Below, in pieces: positions 27,929 to 35,922 of a DNA stretch of 64,000 nt. The notes under the pieces are model-generated. The model was given only the letters and a program-made list of their open reading frames with translations, did no database searches and was not told where the DNA came from. Where the stretch lies: contig JAJTFA010000001.1 in assembly GCA_021299635.1 (NCBI GenBank), positions 1 to 64,000 on the forward strand, given 5' to 3'. This DNA is from Sphingobacteriales bacterium. Its GTDB lineage: Bacteria > Bacteroidota > Bacteroidia > UKL13-3. Both the position numbers and the translations under genes were made by a program. Every line of letters starts with the position of its first letter. Within the stretch, counting starts at the first letter, position 1.

Positions 27929-28636
27929 GTGAATCAAGCTGTTTTAAAACGAAATTCTTTCTTATCATGCATTATCTTCCTGAGTTTTTTTACTCGAGGT
28001 GTCTACGCCCAGTATAGCTCTCTATCGGTTTCAGCGAGTGCAGGATTAGCAATACCAAACTATACACTTGGCCCCTTACCAGGCTTTTCATTTGATGCCA
28101 GTTTGATTTATAGCCCATTAAGGTTTGTGTCGCTCTCGGCTGATATGGGTAAGCATTTCTTAATGGGTGAAGGAAATGTTAATTTTTCTAATGAGAATTC
28201 TGGGAGTTTTATTGAATCTACCACCCAACTTTTCGTTTATGGCGGAAGTTTGCATGTAAGTCTAAATAACATTTTAAAGCGCAATCCTCCTCAAAAGTAT
28301 ATGACATACTTGTTTTTCGGAACAGGCATGACGGATTTAGAACGCCAATGGACGGTTAATAAGAACCAGAGAAGGGTAGACGTTCCCGGATATAATAACT
28401 ATATTAGTTGGCTAGGCTTGTCAACAAGAATTAAACGTTCGAATCGATTAGATTACCAATTTAAAATTCAATACTATCGAGTTGAGTCTAAGTATTTAGA
28501 TATGGTCAATGTTGATGATAAATTAGACCATTATTTAACACTTAGTTTAGGCATATTCTTAAATTACAGCGGTAAACCAACGCGTCCTCATATCCAATGG
28601 AGGCCAAAAGACAGGTGCCCATCAAATAATTTTTAA
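27929..28636 (+). CDS. Exported protein, probable outer-membrane beta-barrel (unknown)
   Basis: 235 aa with a GTG start. The signal peptide is residues 1-27, ending RGVYAQ. Alternating aromatic and polar strands follow (VSLSADMGKHFLMG, LFVYGGSLHVSL, YQFKIQYYRVES, HYLTLSLGIFLNYSG), which fits a small outer-membrane barrel. I recognise no family. It lies in a short plus-strand unit between tig and a convergent barrel gene. The last residues (HIQWRPKDRCPSNNF) do not look like a terminal barrel strand, so the topology is uncertain. Confidence 0.7.
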   Translation: MNQAVLKRNSFLSCIIFLSFFTRGVYAQYSSLSVSASAGLAIPNYTLGPLPGFSFDASLIYSPLRFVSLSADMGKHFLMGEGNVNFSNENSGSFIESTTQLFVYGGSLHVSLNNILKRNPPQKYMTYLFFGTGMTDLERQWTVNKNQRRVDVPGYNNYISWLGLSTRIKRSNRLDYQFKIQYYRVESKYLDMVNVDDKLDHYLTLSLGIFLNYSGKPTRPHIQWRPKDRCPSNNF

Positions 28637-28649
28637 GACTTAATTTAAT

Positions 28650-28696
28650 AATATCAGCATCAGTGATGAAATCATTGATAGGGATGCTGAGCGGAG
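28650..28696 (+). pseudogene. Degraded duplicate of a tig segment, with hairpin
   Basis: This 47-bp stretch aligns without gaps to tig 27612-27658. The first 23 positions have two mismatches (GCATCAGTGATGAAAT is shared exactly), the middle 16 are poor, and the last eight match at seven (GAGCcGAG against GAGCgGAG). CAGCATC at 28655-28661 also pairs with GATGCTG at 28683-28689, which could act as a terminator between convergent genes, although no U-tract follows. The origin as a duplicate is inferred from this alignment by eye. Confidence 0.4.
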
Positions 28697-28719
28697 GTGT
28701 GAATTAAATTAAGGTGATT

Positions 28720-29574
28720 TTAATCAGGCTGCTTTTCTCCTTTGAAACTAAAATGATAGGTGTAGGTAAGCCAAGGTATAGCAGAACTTTCATCTGATCC
28801 ATTCAGCAAACCAATTAGGCCTGCATCAACACTAAAATTACTTCCAAAAAAACGAAACGCAAGGCTAGGTGTGTTTAATACATTAAAACGCGTATTGGCT
28901 CGGTTGGCAATGCTATAAAACCAGTTATCAGTTACCACAGCCATAAATTTAGTTACTTGAATATTTGCACCTAAAGTATATGCCTGGCCTACGCTGCTAA
29001 AATTGTAATTGGGTGTGCCGCTGCCCGGAATAAAACTAACGGTCACCAAAAAATTTGAGGTACCAACACTGGCACTGATATAGGGAAAATAAACATATCC
29101 GCTATTCTCAAAATGTATAGAGGTAAACCCGGCTGCAGCATAGAGAAAATCACCCAGTTTGGTACCACCGCGAATAGAGGCATACCACGTATTGGTTATT
29201 TGCTTTGGTGTCAATAATACGCCTGCATGCATATTTAAGTAATCGGTAACGCCATAGGCAGCACCATTAATAAATAGCATTTGATTTAGGTAGTAGCCTT
29301 CACCCTGTTTAAGCATTCTGCTGTTGTTAGAAAAAAGCAAGCGGGTATAGTTGGGGTCTCTGTGGGAATTGAAACGATCTTGAATTTTAGTTCGGTCATC
29401 CGTAGGGTTCTCATCAACCGGGTATTGTTTGCTATCATTAATGCATGTGCGCATTTCAGGCAACAGATATGCAATAGCAGGTACTGTATGTCTGGTTTGT
29501 GCGTGTAGATTTTTGCATACAAGAAATAACACACAAGAAGTGCAGGAAATGAGCAGGCTAATGAAATGCGGCAT
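28720..29574 (-). CDS. Exported outer-membrane barrel-like protein (unknown)
   Basis: 284 aa from the ATG at 29574, which begins the signal peptide MPHFISLLISCTSCVLFLVC and ends near LHAQ. This start falls 4 bp after the stop of the upstream TerB-like gene, so the pair should be co-transcribed. An in-frame start further upstream would overlap that gene and hide the signal. The body has glycine- and aromatic-rich strands (YLNMHAGVLLTPKQ, NFLVTVSFIPGSG, LAFRFFGSNFSVD, WLTYTYHFSFKG) typical of porin-like barrels. No named family recognised. Confidence 0.75.
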   Translation of the reverse strand: MPHFISLLISCTSCVLFLVCKNLHAQTRHTVPAIAYLLPEMRTCINDSKQYPVDENPTDDRTKIQDRFNSHRDPNYTRLLFSNNSRMLKQGEGYYLNQMLFINGAAYGVTDYLNMHAGVLLTPKQITNTWYASIRGGTKLGDFLYAAAGFTSIHFENSGYVYFPYISASVGTSNFLVTVSFIPGSGTPNYNFSSVGQAYTLGANIQVTKFMAVVTDNWFYSIANRANTRFNVLNTPSLAFRFFGSNFSVDAGLIGLLNGSDESSAIPWLTYTYHFSFKGEKQPD

Positions 29575-29578
29575 GCCT

Positions 29579-29944
29579 TTACTCAATATCCCAGCAGTCA
29601 AATAATTTTTGTATGAGTTTGTTTTCGTGTTGCTGCATGGACTCATCCGCCATTACCACTTCCATTGCAAAACGCGTAATGGTATGTCGCTCATCTGCTG
29701 AGCTTATGGTGTAAAAGTGTTCGGCTGTTTCGGTAAAATGATTTTCGTGCTCGGTAGCAGGCAATGCCCTAAGGAAAGCCTGCTCTTTTATCAGGTCTAC
29801 ATCATCTTTGAAATGATCATTCAGAAAATCAATTACAACATCTGATTCAGATTCTTTCAGATTGCCATCGGCCAGCGATAACAGCATCAGTAAATGAAAA
29901 CCTGCTTCGGTTTTATTCATTTTTTTTATAAACTGCGTCTGCAT
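29579..29944 (-). CDS. TerB-like small helical protein
   Basis: 121 aa and fully helical. The pattern GFHLLMLLSLADGNLKESE resembles the metal-binding start of TerB/DjlA-type tellurite-resistance domains, as does FAMEVVMADESMQQHENKLI near the end (inferred from pattern). It is cytoplasmic with no signal. The start may be the ATG at 29944 or the one at 29920 (MNKTEAGFH). It forms a two-gene unit with the downstream barrel protein and diverges from the trans-sulfuration gene. Function is unknown; TerB domains often act at membranes in stress responses. Confidence 0.6.
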   Translation of the reverse strand: MQTQFIKKMNKTEAGFHLLMLLSLADGNLKESESDVVIDFLNDHFKDDVDLIKEQAFLRALPATEHENHFTETAEHFYTISSADERHTITRFAMEVVMADESMQQHENKLIQKLFDCWDIE

Positions 29945-30008
29945 TACGGGTTATAAATTATTTGTGTGAATTTAATAGAAAAATAGCGATAAGCAAGTAA
30001 CTTAAATA

Positions 30009-30020
30009 CTATTTTCGCAA
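30009..30020 (+). promoter_or_regulatory. TATTTTCG promoter-like element before metB-type gene
   Basis: CTATTTTCGCAA occurs here and, identically, at 32486-32497 just before rpe. It resembles the -7 consensus with C for T in the last triplet (TAnnTTcG). Related TAGCTTTCG and TAATTTTCG elements precede the fructose-6-phosphate aldolase and relA/spoT genes. No clear -33 box accompanies it here. Confidence 0.4.
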
Positions 30021-30063
30021 AATCAATTTGCTAACCCAATTTTAAAGCAACCAATATCTGATC

Positions 30064-31203
30064 ATGAAATTTGCAACCAAAGCCATACACGCAGGCCAAG
30101 AGCCCGACCCAACAACAGGAGCTATTATGACACCTATTTACCAAACTTCTACCTATTGGCAGGAGAGTCCGGGTAAACATAAAGGATATGCATATGCAAG
30201 AGGAAAAAATCCTACACGCACTGCTTTGGAAAAATGTTTGGCAGCGCTAGAAAACGGAAAGTATGGCTTGTGTTTTAGCAGTGGTATGGGAGCAACCGAT
30301 GCTGTAATTAAATTACTTAATCCGGGTGATGAAGTTATTACAGGAAATGATTTATATGGTGGTACCTACCGCATGTTTACCAAAGTATTTGCCAAGTACG
30401 GAATCAAATTTCATTTTATTGATTTGACTGATGCATCAAACATAAATAACTATATCAATGCAAACACCAAACTAATTTGGATTGAAACGCCAACCAACCC
30501 TACTATGCAAGTGGTAGATATTGAAGCCTGTGCTGCAATAGCAAAAAAACACAACCTGATGCTGGCAGTAGATAACACCTTTGCATCACCCTATTTGCAA
30601 AACCCCTTAGACTTAGGAGCGGATATTGTTATGCATAGTGTTACTAAGTACTTAGGAGGTCATAGCGATGTGGTTATGGGTGCGCTTATTACAAGTAATG
30701 ATGCCATTTATGAGCAGCTGGCTTTTATACACAATTCATGTGGCGCCACCCCCGGGCCTCAGGATAGTTTTTTAGTATTACGTGGTGTAAAAACCTTGCA
30801 TCTGAGAATGAAAGCGCATTGCGAAAACGGAAGAGAAATCGCCCATTTTTTACGCAACCATCCTAAAATAGAAAAAGTTTATTGGCCAGGTTTTACCGAC
30901 CATCCCAAACATGATATAGCCAAGAAGCAAATGCGCGATTTTGGTGGCATGATTTCTATTGTATTAAAAGGCGCAGATTTAAACGAAACCTTTCGTATAG
31001 CTTCTGCATTCAAGGTGTTTTCACTTGCCGAAAGTTTGGGTGGTGTAGAAAGTTTAATTAACCATCCGGCTACGATGACACATGCCTCTATTCCAAAGGC
31101 AGAAAGAGAAAAAGCGGGTGTAGTTGATAATCTCCTGCGCCTAAGTGTGGGTGTAGAAGATTTAGAAGATTTACTGGATGACCTGAAGGCTGCGCTTGCC
31201 TAA
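30064..31203 (+). CDS. Cystathionine gamma-synthase/lyase-type PLP enzyme
   Basis: A trans-sulfuration enzyme of the Cys/Met metabolism PLP family, 379 aa. The PLP lysine is in HSVTKYLGGHSDV near residue 197. Also visible are the YARGKNPTR loop, the SSGMGATDAV phosphate-binding region and the C-terminal SLGGVESLINHPATMTHASI. Such enzymes make cystathionine from an activated homoserine and cysteine, or cleave it. Sequence alone does not separate synthase (MetB) from lyase (MetC/CGL) here. Its stop codon overlaps the stop of the convergent glycosyltransferase gene by 4 bp. Confidence 0.9.
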   Translation: MKFATKAIHAGQEPDPTTGAIMTPIYQTSTYWQESPGKHKGYAYARGKNPTRTALEKCLAALENGKYGLCFSSGMGATDAVIKLLNPGDEVITGNDLYGGTYRMFTKVFAKYGIKFHFIDLTDASNINNYINANTKLIWIETPTNPTMQVVDIEACAAIAKKHNLMLAVDNTFASPYLQNPLDLGADIVMHSVTKYLGGHSDVVMGALITSNDAIYEQLAFIHNSCGATPGPQDSFLVLRGVKTLHLRMKAHCENGREIAHFLRNHPKIEKVYWPGFTDHPKHDIAKKQMRDFGGMISIVLKGADLNETFRIASAFKVFSLAESLGGVESLINHPATMTHASIPKAEREKAGVVDNLLRLSVGVEDLEDLLDDLKAALA

Positions 31204-31928
31204 GCCTTGCTGTATATTCTGAACCAGCTTTTTATTTTCATAGATAATACGCCCCAAACGGCTTCTTTAATAATACCTCCGCTTATTTTAGATTCACCTC
31301 TTGTGCGGTCTGTAAAAATAATGGGTACCTCGGTTAATTTAAACCCATGTCTCCAAGCGGTAAATTTCATTTCAATCTGAAAAGCGTAACCGCGAAATTT
31401 AATTTTATCTAAATCTATGGTTTGAAGCACTTTTCTGGTGTAGCAAACAAAACCGGCAGTGGTATCTTGTATATTCATCCCGGTAATGAGCCTTACATAC
31501 ATAGAGGCAAAATAAGACAGCATTACCCTGCTCATAGGCCAGTTTACCACATTCACTCCCGTAATATACCTGCTGCCAACCGACATGTCTGCACCATCTA
31601 CGCAGGCTTCATATAACCTTGCTAAATCATCTGGGTTGTGAGAGAAGTCGGCATCCATTTCAAAAATATATTCGTAACCTTTATCTAAGCACCACCTGAA
31701 GCCGGCAATATATGCAGTGCCAAGTCCGTTTTTTTCTTTTCTTTCCAATAAGTGCAGGGCTTTATAGTCATTCATCAAGCCCTTTACAATATTGCCTGTA
31801 CCATCGGGTGAGTTATCGTCAACTATTAATACATCAAATAATACAGGCATGGAAAAAACCTTACGAATCATCAGTTCGATGTTTTCTTTTTCGTTGTACG
31901 TGGGAATAATGACGATTCTTTGGTTCAA
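31200..31928 (-). CDS. Polyprenol-phosphate mannosyltransferase-like GT2 (DPM1 type)
   Basis: A family 2 glycosyltransferase of 242 aa. The nucleotide-sugar site is VIIPTYNEKENIELMIRK, followed by IVDDNSPDGTG. The metal motif is FEMDADFSHNPDD. The later TDRTRGESKI loop is typical of dolichyl-phosphate mannose synthases. It has no C-terminal membrane helices, so it should be a peripheral enzyme charging undecaprenyl phosphate with a hexose for surface glycosylation. The sugar is not determined. It is convergent with the trans-sulfuration gene and divergent from gmhB. Confidence 0.88.
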   Translation of the reverse strand: MNQRIVIIPTYNEKENIELMIRKVFSMPVLFDVLIVDDNSPDGTGNIVKGLMNDYKALHLLERKEKNGLGTAYIAGFRWCLDKGYEYIFEMDADFSHNPDDLARLYEACVDGADMSVGSRYITGVNVVNWPMSRVMLSYFASMYVRLITGMNIQDTTAGFVCYTRKVLQTIDLDKIKFRGYAFQIEMKFTAWRHGFKLTEVPIIFTDRTRGESKISGGIIKEAVWGVLSMKIKSWFRIYSKA

Positions 31929-31985
31929 AATATTAAAATTTGTTCAATTATAACTTACCGGCCTTATTAATCAAAACAGAATTAC

Positions 31986-32480
31986 ATGAACAAAGCCATT
32001 TTTTTAGATAGAGACGGAGTAATCAACGAGGAGGTGGGTGAATATATTACGCGTGTGGCAGACTTTAAGGTATTGCCGCATGCCGTAGAAGGCATTAAAA
32101 AATTTAATGATGCCGGTTGGCAGGTGGTAATTATTACAAATCAAGGTGGTATAGCAAAAGGTTTGTATACCGCTGCCGAACTGGATCAAATGCATCGTTT
32201 GATGCAGCAGCAATTGGCCGAGGTTACCGCCCATGTAGATTTAATTTATTATTGCCCCCACCATCCTGATTTTGGGAAATGCCTGTGTCGCAAACCGGAT
32301 TCACTTATGGTTCAAAAAGCACTTGCCCGCCTAAATGTTTCACCCGTTCATGCTGCATTTATTGGAGATAAGCAGCGCGATATAGAATCAGCTGCGGGTG
32401 CATCTGTGAAGGGTTATCTGATTGAACCCAATGAAAATTGGGTACCTCTTGCTGATGAAATTATTCAAAAAATAAGCTAA
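31986..32480 (+). CDS. gmhB: D-glycero-D-manno-heptose-1,7-bisphosphate 7-phosphatase (HAD-IIIA)
   Basis: Removes the 7-phosphate in the ADP-heptose pathway for lipopolysaccharide core or S-layer glycans. HAD motif I is FLDRDGVINEE with the catalytic aspartates. Motif II is ITNQGGIAKG. The structural zinc ligands lie in CPHHPDFGKCLCRKP, and motif III/IV is AFIGDKQRDIESAAGA. The length of 164 aa is normal. No other heptose gene is beside it, so the alpha/beta anomer specificity is unresolved. The next gene, rpe, follows after 18 bp. Confidence 0.88.
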   Translation: MNKAIFLDRDGVINEEVGEYITRVADFKVLPHAVEGIKKFNDAGWQVVIITNQGGIAKGLYTAAELDQMHRLMQQQLAEVTAHVDLIYYCPHHPDFGKCLCRKPDSLMVQKALARLNVSPVHAAFIGDKQRDIESAAGASVKGYLIEPNENWVPLADEIIQKIS

Positions 32481-32498
32481 TAAGGCTATTTTCGCAAC

Positions 32499-33170
32499 AT
32501 GAAACCAATTATAGCACCAAGCATTCTTTCAGCAGATTTCGGAAACCTGCAAAGGGATATTGAAATGATTAATAACAGTAATGCTGACTGGTTCCATGTG
32601 GATGTGATGGATGGGGTATTTGTACCCAACATTTCTTTTGGTTTTCCTGTAATGAAAACGCTGCAGCAGCATGCTAAAAAAACACTGGATGTTCATTTAA
32701 TGATAGTTGACCCCGACCGTTACATCAAAGCATTTGCGCAGGCAGGAGCTAATATTCTTTCAGTGCATTATGAAACATGTACACACCTGCACCGCTCACT
32801 GCAGGCCATTAAGGCAGAAGGCATGAAGGCAGGTGTGGCTATTAACCCGCACACTTCCGTGCAACTGCTTAAAGATATCATTGCAGATATTGATTTGGTT
32901 TGTATGATGAGTGTAAATCCTGGTTTTGGTGGACAGCAGTTTATTGAAAACACCTACAGTAAGTGCGCAGAGCTAAAATCGCTTATCATACAAAAAAACA
33001 GTTCTTGCCTGATTGAAATTGATGGCGGTGTAAATGATAAAACCGCACCGGTTTTGCTTGCGGTAGGCGCAGATGTGCTGGTGGCAGGCAATTATGTATT
33101 CAGTGCTAAAAATCCGGAAGCAACCATTGCGTCACTTAAAAATACCACTCCACATACGCTGCAGGCCTGA
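32499..33170 (+). CDS. rpe: Ribulose-phosphate 3-epimerase
   Basis: Interconverts ribulose-5-phosphate and xylulose-5-phosphate in the pentose phosphate pathway. The TIM-barrel signatures are APSILSADFGNL, WFHVDVMDGVFVPNISFG (metal His/Asp), LDVHLMI, MSVNPGFGGQQFI and IEIDGGVN. The length of 223 aa is typical. The element CTATTTTCGCAA ends one base before the ATG, so a very short leader or leaderless transcript is possible in addition to read-through from gmhB. Confidence 0.95.
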   Translation: MKPIIAPSILSADFGNLQRDIEMINNSNADWFHVDVMDGVFVPNISFGFPVMKTLQQHAKKTLDVHLMIVDPDRYIKAFAQAGANILSVHYETCTHLHRSLQAIKAEGMKAGVAINPHTSVQLLKDIIADIDLVCMMSVNPGFGGQQFIENTYSKCAELKSLIIQKNSSCLIEIDGGVNDKTAPVLLAVGADVLVAGNYVFSAKNPEATIASLKNTTPHTLQA

Positions 33171-33187
33171 GTTTCGTTCAAAACATA

Positions 33188-35668
33188 TTGATTCGTAAAT
33201 TATCTTTTGCTTTTTTGCTCCTTTTCTGTGGCTTGGCTGCCATTGCACAGCAAGCTACCATAAGCGGCTATGTGCTCGATTCCATTGGTAAACCCCTGGC
33301 AGATGTCAACATTGTCGTTATTGGTACAAACCAAAACACCATTAGCACAGAAGAAGGATTTTATTCCTTGAAGGTTGATACAAGTAAAGTTGTTGAACTT
33401 GCTTTTTCATACATCTCTCGTCCTTCCAAACGCGCTAGCATAAGGCCATTGCGCAATAATGAAAAATACCGTTTGGATGTGCAAATGGAATATAGCGTTA
33501 CGCTGCAAACATTTGTATTTACCGAAGAGCTTAACAGAGATAAAGTAAGTGTAATTACCATTGACCCACGCACCTTGGCCACGCTGCCCAATATTTCCGG
33601 TAGTTTCGAAGCCATACTCAAAACCCTGCCCGGTGTTTCATCCAACAATGAAATGAGTTCGCAATACAACGTACGAGGTGGCAATTATGATGAGAACCTG
33701 ATTTATGTAAATGATATTGAAATCTATCGTCCCTTTTTGCCCAGAAGCGGTCAGCAGGAAGGCTTAAGTTTTATTCATTCAGAGTTGGTGCAAAGTGTGA
33801 GTTTTTCTGCAGGCGGTTTTGAGGCAAGATATGGTGATAAGCTTTCTTCCGTTCTGGATATAAAATACCGCGATCCGAAAAAGTTTACCTCATCAATAAA
33901 TATGAGTTTACTGGGTGTGCAGGCTCATGCCGAAGGTTCATCCCAAAACAGGAGATTTACCTACCTGATCGGAACCAGATACTGGACCAACCAATACGTG
34001 GTGGGTACATTGGATACCAAAGGCGATTATCAGCCTTCCTTTATTGATGCCCAGACTGTGCTAACCTATCATGTAACAGATGAGTTAAACATTAGCGCTT
34101 TGGCAAGCTATGCGCAAAACAAATATATGGTTGCCCCCCAAACACGTGAAACCACATTTGGAACAGTAAAGACGGCTCTCGCACTGCGCATGTTTTTTAA
34201 TGGAGGAGATTTAATGGAATACCGCACCGCTAGCGGTGCATTATCTGTTAATTATCAGCCTAATTTTAAAACCAAACTGAAATTATACGGTTCGGCATTT
34301 TACTCGAACGAAAATGAATATTTTACCATAGAAGGCGCATACAGGCTTGAAGAATTGGAAACCGATTTTGGTAAGGATAACTTTGGTAAATCAAGAGCAA
34401 GTAAAGGAATTGGATATTTTTTAAATAATGCGCGCAATAACCTGCAGGCATTGGTTTACAACGCAGGCCACAGAGGATATTTTACCCAAGGCAATCATTA
34501 TGTGCAGTGGGGGGCGCAAATACAATCTGAGCAAATACAGGATAAGATGAATGAATGGGGTTTTATTGATTCCCTTGGTTTTGCCAAGCCAAGTTTGGTT
34601 AATGGTGAAATAGTGGTAAATGATTATATCAATTCCAACAATAATTTTAGCAGCTATCGCATAAACGGATATATACAAAATAGCCAAACACTAAGCAGAG
34701 ACCATCAGATGAAAATTACCTATGGTGTGCGAAGCAATTGGTGGAGTTTAAATAACGAAAATGTTATAAGCCCAAGGGCACAGTTTTCGTTTGAACCAAA
34801 CAGAAAACATAACAGAGCCGTGCTAAACGGACAAAAGCAGGAGCCATTAAGAAAAGATATTACTTTTAAAGTAGCAGCTGGTGTTTATTATCAACCACCG
34901 TTTTACAGAGAATTCAGAAGGTTTGACGGATCATTAAATAAAAATATAAGGGCTCAGCAATCCATCCACTACATTGCCGGTGGCGATTATAATTTTCTGG
35001 CATGGGGAAGGCCGTTTAAATTTTTTGCCGAGGCTTATTACAAGCAAATGAGTAACCTTATTCCTTATGAGATTGATAACGTACGAATACGCTACTATGC
35101 CGAGAATATTGCAGAGGGTTATGCAACCGGGCTCGATTTGCGCATGAATGGTGAGTTCGTAAAAGGTGTGGAGAGTTGGGCCAGTTTATCTGTTATGTCT
35201 ACGCAAGAAAAAATCCCTTCAGCTATTATATCAGATGGCAACGGCAATCGCATTACACCTGGATTTGTTCGCAGACCAACCGATCAGCGTGTTAATGCCA
35301 GTATCATGTTTCAGGATTATATGCCCAAATTTCCAAGCATTCGTGTGTACCTGAATTTGGTGTATGGCAGCGGTTTGCCTTTTGGCCCGCCAGACAGGAA
35401 CCGATATGGAGATACACTTCATATGCCCAGCTACCGCAGGGTTGATATCGGGTTTTTAAAAATATTGGTGGATGAGAATGCCAGAAATAAAAAAGGCTGG
35501 AAGCATTATTTCAAATCAGCGCTATTGGGTGTGGAGGTTTTTAACCTCATTGACATTAATAATACCATTTCCTATTTATGGATTGAGGATGCCGAATCCA
35601 GAACTTGGGCAGTGCCTAATTATTTAACTGCCAGACGCGTAAACATCAGGGCTATTCTGAAATTTTAG
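33188..35668 (+). CDS. TonB-dependent receptor with carboxypeptidase-like regulatory domain
   Basis: An outer-membrane active importer of 826 aa with a TTG start. The signal peptide ends near AAIAQ. A CarboxypepD_reg-like beta domain follows (about 22-105, ISGYVLDSIGKPLADVNIVV), then the plug (about 120-235, LPGVSSNNEMSSQYNVRGGN, YDENLIYVNDIEIYRP, AGGFEARYGDKLSSVLD), then the 22-stranded barrel to a final aromatic strand RRVNIRAILKF. No SusD-like partner is adjacent, so it is not a classic Sus pair. The substrate is unknown. It starts 17 bp after rpe. Confidence 0.9.
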   Translation: MIRKLSFAFLLLFCGLAAIAQQATISGYVLDSIGKPLADVNIVVIGTNQNTISTEEGFYSLKVDTSKVVELAFSYISRPSKRASIRPLRNNEKYRLDVQMEYSVTLQTFVFTEELNRDKVSVITIDPRTLATLPNISGSFEAILKTLPGVSSNNEMSSQYNVRGGNYDENLIYVNDIEIYRPFLPRSGQQEGLSFIHSELVQSVSFSAGGFEARYGDKLSSVLDIKYRDPKKFTSSINMSLLGVQAHAEGSSQNRRFTYLIGTRYWTNQYVVGTLDTKGDYQPSFIDAQTVLTYHVTDELNISALASYAQNKYMVAPQTRETTFGTVKTALALRMFFNGGDLMEYRTASGALSVNYQPNFKTKLKLYGSAFYSNENEYFTIEGAYRLEELETDFGKDNFGKSRASKGIGYFLNNARNNLQALVYNAGHRGYFTQGNHYVQWGAQIQSEQIQDKMNEWGFIDSLGFAKPSLVNGEIVVNDYINSNNNFSSYRINGYIQNSQTLSRDHQMKITYGVRSNWWSLNNENVISPRAQFSFEPNRKHNRAVLNGQKQEPLRKDITFKVAAGVYYQPPFYREFRRFDGSLNKNIRAQQSIHYIAGGDYNFLAWGRPFKFFAEAYYKQMSNLIPYEIDNVRIRYYAENIAEGYATGLDLRMNGEFVKGVESWASLSVMSTQEKIPSAIISDGNGNRITPGFVRRPTDQRVNASIMFQDYMPKFPSIRVYLNLVYGSGLPFGPPDRNRYGDTLHMPSYRRVDIGFLKILVDENARNKKGWKHYFKSALLGVEVFNLIDINNTISYLWIEDAESRTWAVPNYLTARRVNIRAILKF

Positions 35669-35674
35669 GCAATA

Positions 35675-35767
35675 AAAAAGGCAAGCCACATCTCAGCGCT
35701 ACAACCTCACGCCCTTGCTTCGATCAAGACCTGGGGGTTTAGAGGGAGCTGCTAGTGCGACCTGCCA
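35675..35767 (-). ncRNA. ffs: Signal recognition particle RNA, small bacterial type (4.5S)
   Basis: On the minus strand a ~90-nt transcript folds into one long hairpin. The base stem GGCAGG (RC of 35761-35766) pairs with CTTGCC (RC of 35680-35685), and CCTC pairs with GAGG further in. The apex carries the Ffh-binding pattern CAGG, ten nucleotides, AGCA (RC of 35716-35733), with the same spacing as E. coli CAGG-10 nt-AGCA. It is followed by AGGG. The ten apical nucleotides are TCTTGATCGA instead of TCCGGAAGGA, so the GGAA tetraloop is absent. Six U end the transcript, and a consensus promoter sits directly upstream. Confidence 0.8.
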
Positions 35768-35771
35768 TCCG

Positions 35772-35803
35772 CAAAAGTATAACAATTCAACAAAGCCTGC
35801 AAA
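35772..35803 (-). promoter_or_regulatory. Bacteroidota-type promoter of the SRP RNA
   Basis: On the minus strand TTTG (RC of 35800-35803), 20 nt and TACTTTTG (RC of 35772-35779) match TTTG-N19/20-TAnnTTTG. The predicted start, about 5-7 bp after the -7 box, coincides with the 5' end of the hairpin RNA. Confidence 0.75.
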
Positions 35804-35831
35804 CCAAACTTTAATTAATCTCTCATTTGAT

Positions 35832-35839
35832 TACCTTTG
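35832..35839 (+). promoter_or_regulatory. Candidate -7 box for the acyl-CoA carboxylase gene
   Basis: TACCTTTG matches TAnnTTTG, 83 bp upstream of the start codon. No TTG occurs at the usual spacing, so support is partial. It is divergent from the SRP RNA promoter. Confidence 0.4.
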
Positions 35840-35922
35840 TCTTTGTCAATAAAATAAGCTATTACACAAAACTTGTGATGGCTTTGCTTATTGATATTTC
35901 CTCAACCTAATATAAAAGTAAC

